This document shows positions 62,043 to 64,000 of a stretch of DNA of 64,000 nucleotides, one piece after another (within the stretch, counting starts at the first letter, position 1; each line of letters opens with the position of its first letter). The notes under the pieces are model-generated. The model ran no database searches. It saw only the letters and a list, made by a program, of their open reading frames with translations, and was not told where the DNA came from. The translations under genes were made by a program, and so were the position numbers. This DNA is from Allosaccharopolyspora coralli (lineage in GTDB: Bacteria; Actinomycetota; Actinomycetes; Mycobacteriales; Pseudonocardiaceae), in contig NZ_CP045929.1 of NCBI RefSeq assembly GCF_009664835.1, forward strand, positions 2,914,001-2,978,000, read 5' to 3'.

Positions 62043-62322
62043 TCAGAGGGCGTCGTCTCCACTGAGAGTGCATCGGGGAACTGGCATGTGTGCCCGTAGG
62101 GCACGCCTCAGAGTGCATTGGGGAACTGGCCTCGGTGCCCGTAGGGCACGGTCATACCCAGCCGCGGCAGGGTGAGGGGCTCCGGCGATCGGAGTTCGTG
62201 CCTTGCAAGGCAGGGGTTTTCGCCGCGTACGGCGTGGTACTCAAGAGGACCCCAACACAGCGAGGCGCGAACTGGGGCGGCGGTACCGGACCACCGACCT
62301 CAGTTCCCGAATACGTTCCGAA
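62043..62322 (-). mobile_element. MITE-like element copy B with nested end fragments
   Basis: The main copy, 62111 to about 62318-62322, matches copy A in reverse orientation over nearly its whole length, including palindromes TGCCTTGCAAGGCA and GTGCCCGTAGGGCAC. TCA precedes it (62108-62110). The left side is compound: GAGTGCATCGGGGAACTGG at 62066 repeats the start of the element, and TCAGAGGGCGTCGT at 62043 matches the opposite end, so more than one insertion happened here. Its right end differs from copies A and C and abuts the stop codon of the DUF2064 gene. It fills most of the 403-bp gap 61920-62322; I see no gene there. Confidence 0.72.
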
Positions 62323-63000
62323 TCACGCCGATTCGGCGGTGCACGCGCTGATCGCGTCGGCGAAGTGGGAGCGCGGCACGTGCGCGGCGACCTCGATCGC
62401 ATCGTCCATGGTGTCGACGTCGCGCAGCCGCGGGAGCAGCTCCACGCTCAATCCCGCCGCCCGCAGGGCTTGCAGAGTGCGTTCACCGGTGTCCTCAGAG
62501 GACATCGGCACCTCGTGCAAGACCCGCGCGTGGCGTGGATCCCGGAGCCCGAGCGCCCACCAGCCGCCGTCCTCGGCGAGCCCGAGCACGGCGTCCGGAC
62601 CGCCCTGCCGGTGCAGCGGCTCGGTGCTGTCGGTGAGCACGCGGGCCGTAGCCTGCGGAGTGTCCATGCCGATCTGCAGTACCGGCAGGGTGCTGGCCTC
62701 GGCGACGTCGGAGTGCGCGGCGGCGAGCCGCTCGCCGAGACCGTCGCCCCGTTGGGCCAGCAGCGTCACCTCCGCCAATGCCCGCTCGATCTCGGCACTG
62801 CGCACCGCCCGCTGCAGCGTTCCCGTCCAGGCGACGAACGCTGTCGCCTCGGGTACGGCAAGCACCGCGCTCATCGTGTCGAGCAGGCTCGCCGCAGCGA
62901 CCTGCGCGGCGCCCTCCGGACTCAGCGGAGGACACAGCCGGGTCTTCGCGTGGCCCGGCTCGGGCGCTTTCGCCACGACCAGCAGCGCGGTCGAGCTCAT
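62323..63000 (-). CDS. DUF2064 (TIGR04282-type) nucleotidyl/glycosyltransferase-like protein
   Basis: 225 residues. LLVVAKAPEPGHAKTRLCPPLSPEGAAQVAAASLLDTM (6-43) is the N-terminal block of the family, with Lys and Arg for nucleotide phosphate; GLAEDGGWWALGLRD near 135-150 is the second block. The fold is GT-A-like. The family is annotated as an arsenosugar or glycosyltransferase-type protein, but its role in actinobacteria is unproven. ATG 63000 follows GAGGAG. The stop codon directly touches the MITE copy B. Confidence 0.82.
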   Translation of the reverse strand: MSSTALLVVAKAPEPGHAKTRLCPPLSPEGAAQVAAASLLDTMSAVLAVPEATAFVAWTGTLQRAVRSAEIERALAEVTLLAQRGDGLGERLAAAHSDVAEASTLPVLQIGMDTPQATARVLTDSTEPLHRQGGPDAVLGLAEDGGWWALGLRDPRHARVLHEVPMSSEDTGERTLQALRAAGLSVELLPRLRDVDTMDDAIEVAAHVPRSHFADAISACTAESA

Positions 63001-63232
63001 CGGGTCACTCCTCGCTTCGGACGGGTTCGCATCATGCGGCATTCGGCACGGTACGGCGAGTCGGTTGCTCCGTGCGCAGCGTGATCCACGTCATCGGGCA
63101 ATCGGTGCGGCAGCGCGGTCCGAATCGTCCCGGAGTGCGTACGGGTTCGGAGACCGGCCGTCACCCCGGCAGGGCGTGACGCTACCGTCCTGACCATCGG
63201 CACCGTGAACACGGGAGGGAAAGTCAGCGCAG

Positions 63233-64000
63233 ATGAGCGACGAGCCGCCGCGAAGGCAGCGACCGACACGCCGCTGGATGTCCTGGGGAGCCTGGATCGT
63301 CGGCGTACTGGGTGTCCTCACCGCGCTACTCGTGCCGTTCGCACCGGTGCTGGCGGACGAAACCACGGTCACCTGGCCGCAGGCCGGTGAACAGCCCGCA
63401 CCGACAACGGCGTTCTTCGTGCCGTACGCGCCCGCCGAGGTCACCGTCGAGATCCCGTGCGAGGTCGTGCGCACGGCTCAGGGCGCCGATCCGCCCACGA
63501 CCGTGGTCTCCAGTGCGCTGCCGGGACAGTCCGCGAAGGGTTTCGAGGTCGCGGGCACCGCAGAGGACCTTCGTGTGCTGGTCGGCGGACGCGAGATCCA
63601 CCGCGCGCCGCTTCCGGAGGGCGCGTGCGACGTCCGGTTGGAGACCACTCCGGAGCGCAGCGTCCTCAGCGTCGGCGGAGAGCAGGTCGCGGACTCGACC
63701 GCGCACGTGCGCGAGATCTCCGTGTTCACCACCGACCTCTCCCCCGCCGATGCCGACGGCATGTCGGTGCAGGCGCGGACAAGCACGTGGTTCGACAGCG
63801 TGCCCACCACGGCGAAGCTGTGGCTGATCGGTGTGCAGCTGGCCTTGGCCGCCGCGGCACTGACCTGGATGGTCCTCAGCGACCGGCGCCGCGGCGTGTT
63901 CCGAGCCCGACCTCGGCGAAACCGCGGACCGCGTCCCCGCTGGCCACGCGCCTGTGTGGATGCCGTGGTCGTCGCCGCGCTCACCGCGTGGGCGGTGCTC
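63233..64000 (+). CDS. Arabinosyltransferase of the EmbA/B/C family (N-terminal part, runs off the window)
   Basis: First 256 residues, open to the window edge. A transmembrane segment at about 16-42 (WMSWGAWIVGVLGVLTALLV) is followed by DETTVTWPQAGEQPAPTTAFFVPYAP and EVTVEIPCEVVR, the characteristic start of the periplasmic N-terminal domain of Emb arabinosyltransferases; a second hydrophobic segment is at about 200-222 (LWLIGVQLALAAAALTWMVL). Full proteins have about 1050 residues and polymerise arabinan of the arabinogalactan wall with decaprenyl-phosphoarabinose. ATG 63233 has GGGAGGGA upstream. Which of EmbA, B or C cannot be told from this part. Confidence 0.85.
   Translation, partial: MSDEPPRRQRPTRRWMSWGAWIVGVLGVLTALLVPFAPVLADETTVTWPQAGEQPAPTTAFFVPYAPAEVTVEIPCEVVRTAQGADPPTTVVSSALPGQSAKGFEVAGTAEDLRVLVGGREIHRAPLPEGACDVRLETTPERSVLSVGGEQVADSTAHVREISVFTTDLSPADADGMSVQARTSTWFDSVPTTAKLWLIGVQLALAAAALTWMVLSDRRRGVFRARPRRNRGPRPRWPRACVDAVVVAALTAWAVL

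Overview
The window is high-GC actinobacterial DNA, most likely from the Pseudonocardiaceae (a Saccharomonospora/Prauserella/Amycolatopsis-like genome; the genus is my inference). Supporting genes are a WhiB protein, a mycothiol-dependent formaldehyde dehydrogenase (mscR), the start of an arabinosyltransferase of the EmbA/B/C family at the right edge, and the end of clpC at the left edge. Genes are dense, many are joined by ATGA/GTGA overlaps, and starts include ATG, GTG and TTG.

Layout. 1-11.7 kb: clpC end and terminator, an aldo/keto reductase and an SDR, then a cluster around a CarH/LitR-type MerR regulator (3461-4366) divergent from a polyprenyl diphosphate synthase, followed by an SDR, a DUF2867 protein, an FAD amine-oxidase-like enzyme, a RibD-C reductase and a CNNM/CorC transporter. 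11.7-15.5 kb: a broken PAP2 remnant, YggT, an SRPBCC plus luciferase-like oxidoreductase pair, HxlR and a methyltransferase. 15.5-21.9 kb: hexarate catabolism (permease, gudD, ketoglutarate semialdehyde dehydrogenase, kdgD, divergent LysR). 22.0-29.3 kb: glucuronide use (GPH symporter, beta-glucuronidase, LacI regulator, uxaC, fructuronate reductase). 29.3-30.3 kb: a small acidic protein and a frameshifted hypothetical gene.

30.3-40.3 kb is a selenocysteine module: a three-gene formate dehydrogenase whose catalytic subunit has an in-frame TGA followed by a SECIS-like hairpin, then selB, selA, selD and tRNA-Sec (selC). 41.4-58.1 kb is a glycine betaine to pyruvate pathway: Rieske oxygenase with ferredoxin and reductase, dimethylglycine oxidase, sarcosine oxidase soxBDAG, glyA, sdaA and purU, together with mscR and a metallo-hydrolase for formaldehyde. 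Formaldehyde and formyl-THF from demethylation would leave as formate, the substrate of the neighbouring formate dehydrogenase, so the two blocks plausibly form one C1-oxidation system. 58.1-64 kb: a membrane protein, a molybdopterin oxidoreductase with a cytochrome b-type domain, a universal stress protein remnant, a zinc-ribbon epimerase, a DUF2064 protein and the partial emb gene.

Two repeat families stand out. One is a small transposon-like element (MITE) with imperfect terminal repeats and TCA target duplications. It has a 210-bp copy inserted in frame inside the FAD gene, a 48-bp copy beside the stress-protein remnant and a nested copy against the DUF2064 stop codon. The other is a 42-46 bp near-perfect hairpin with the core GCTATAGC, found three times, each time exactly between convergent genes; in one copy the stop codon lies inside the hairpin.
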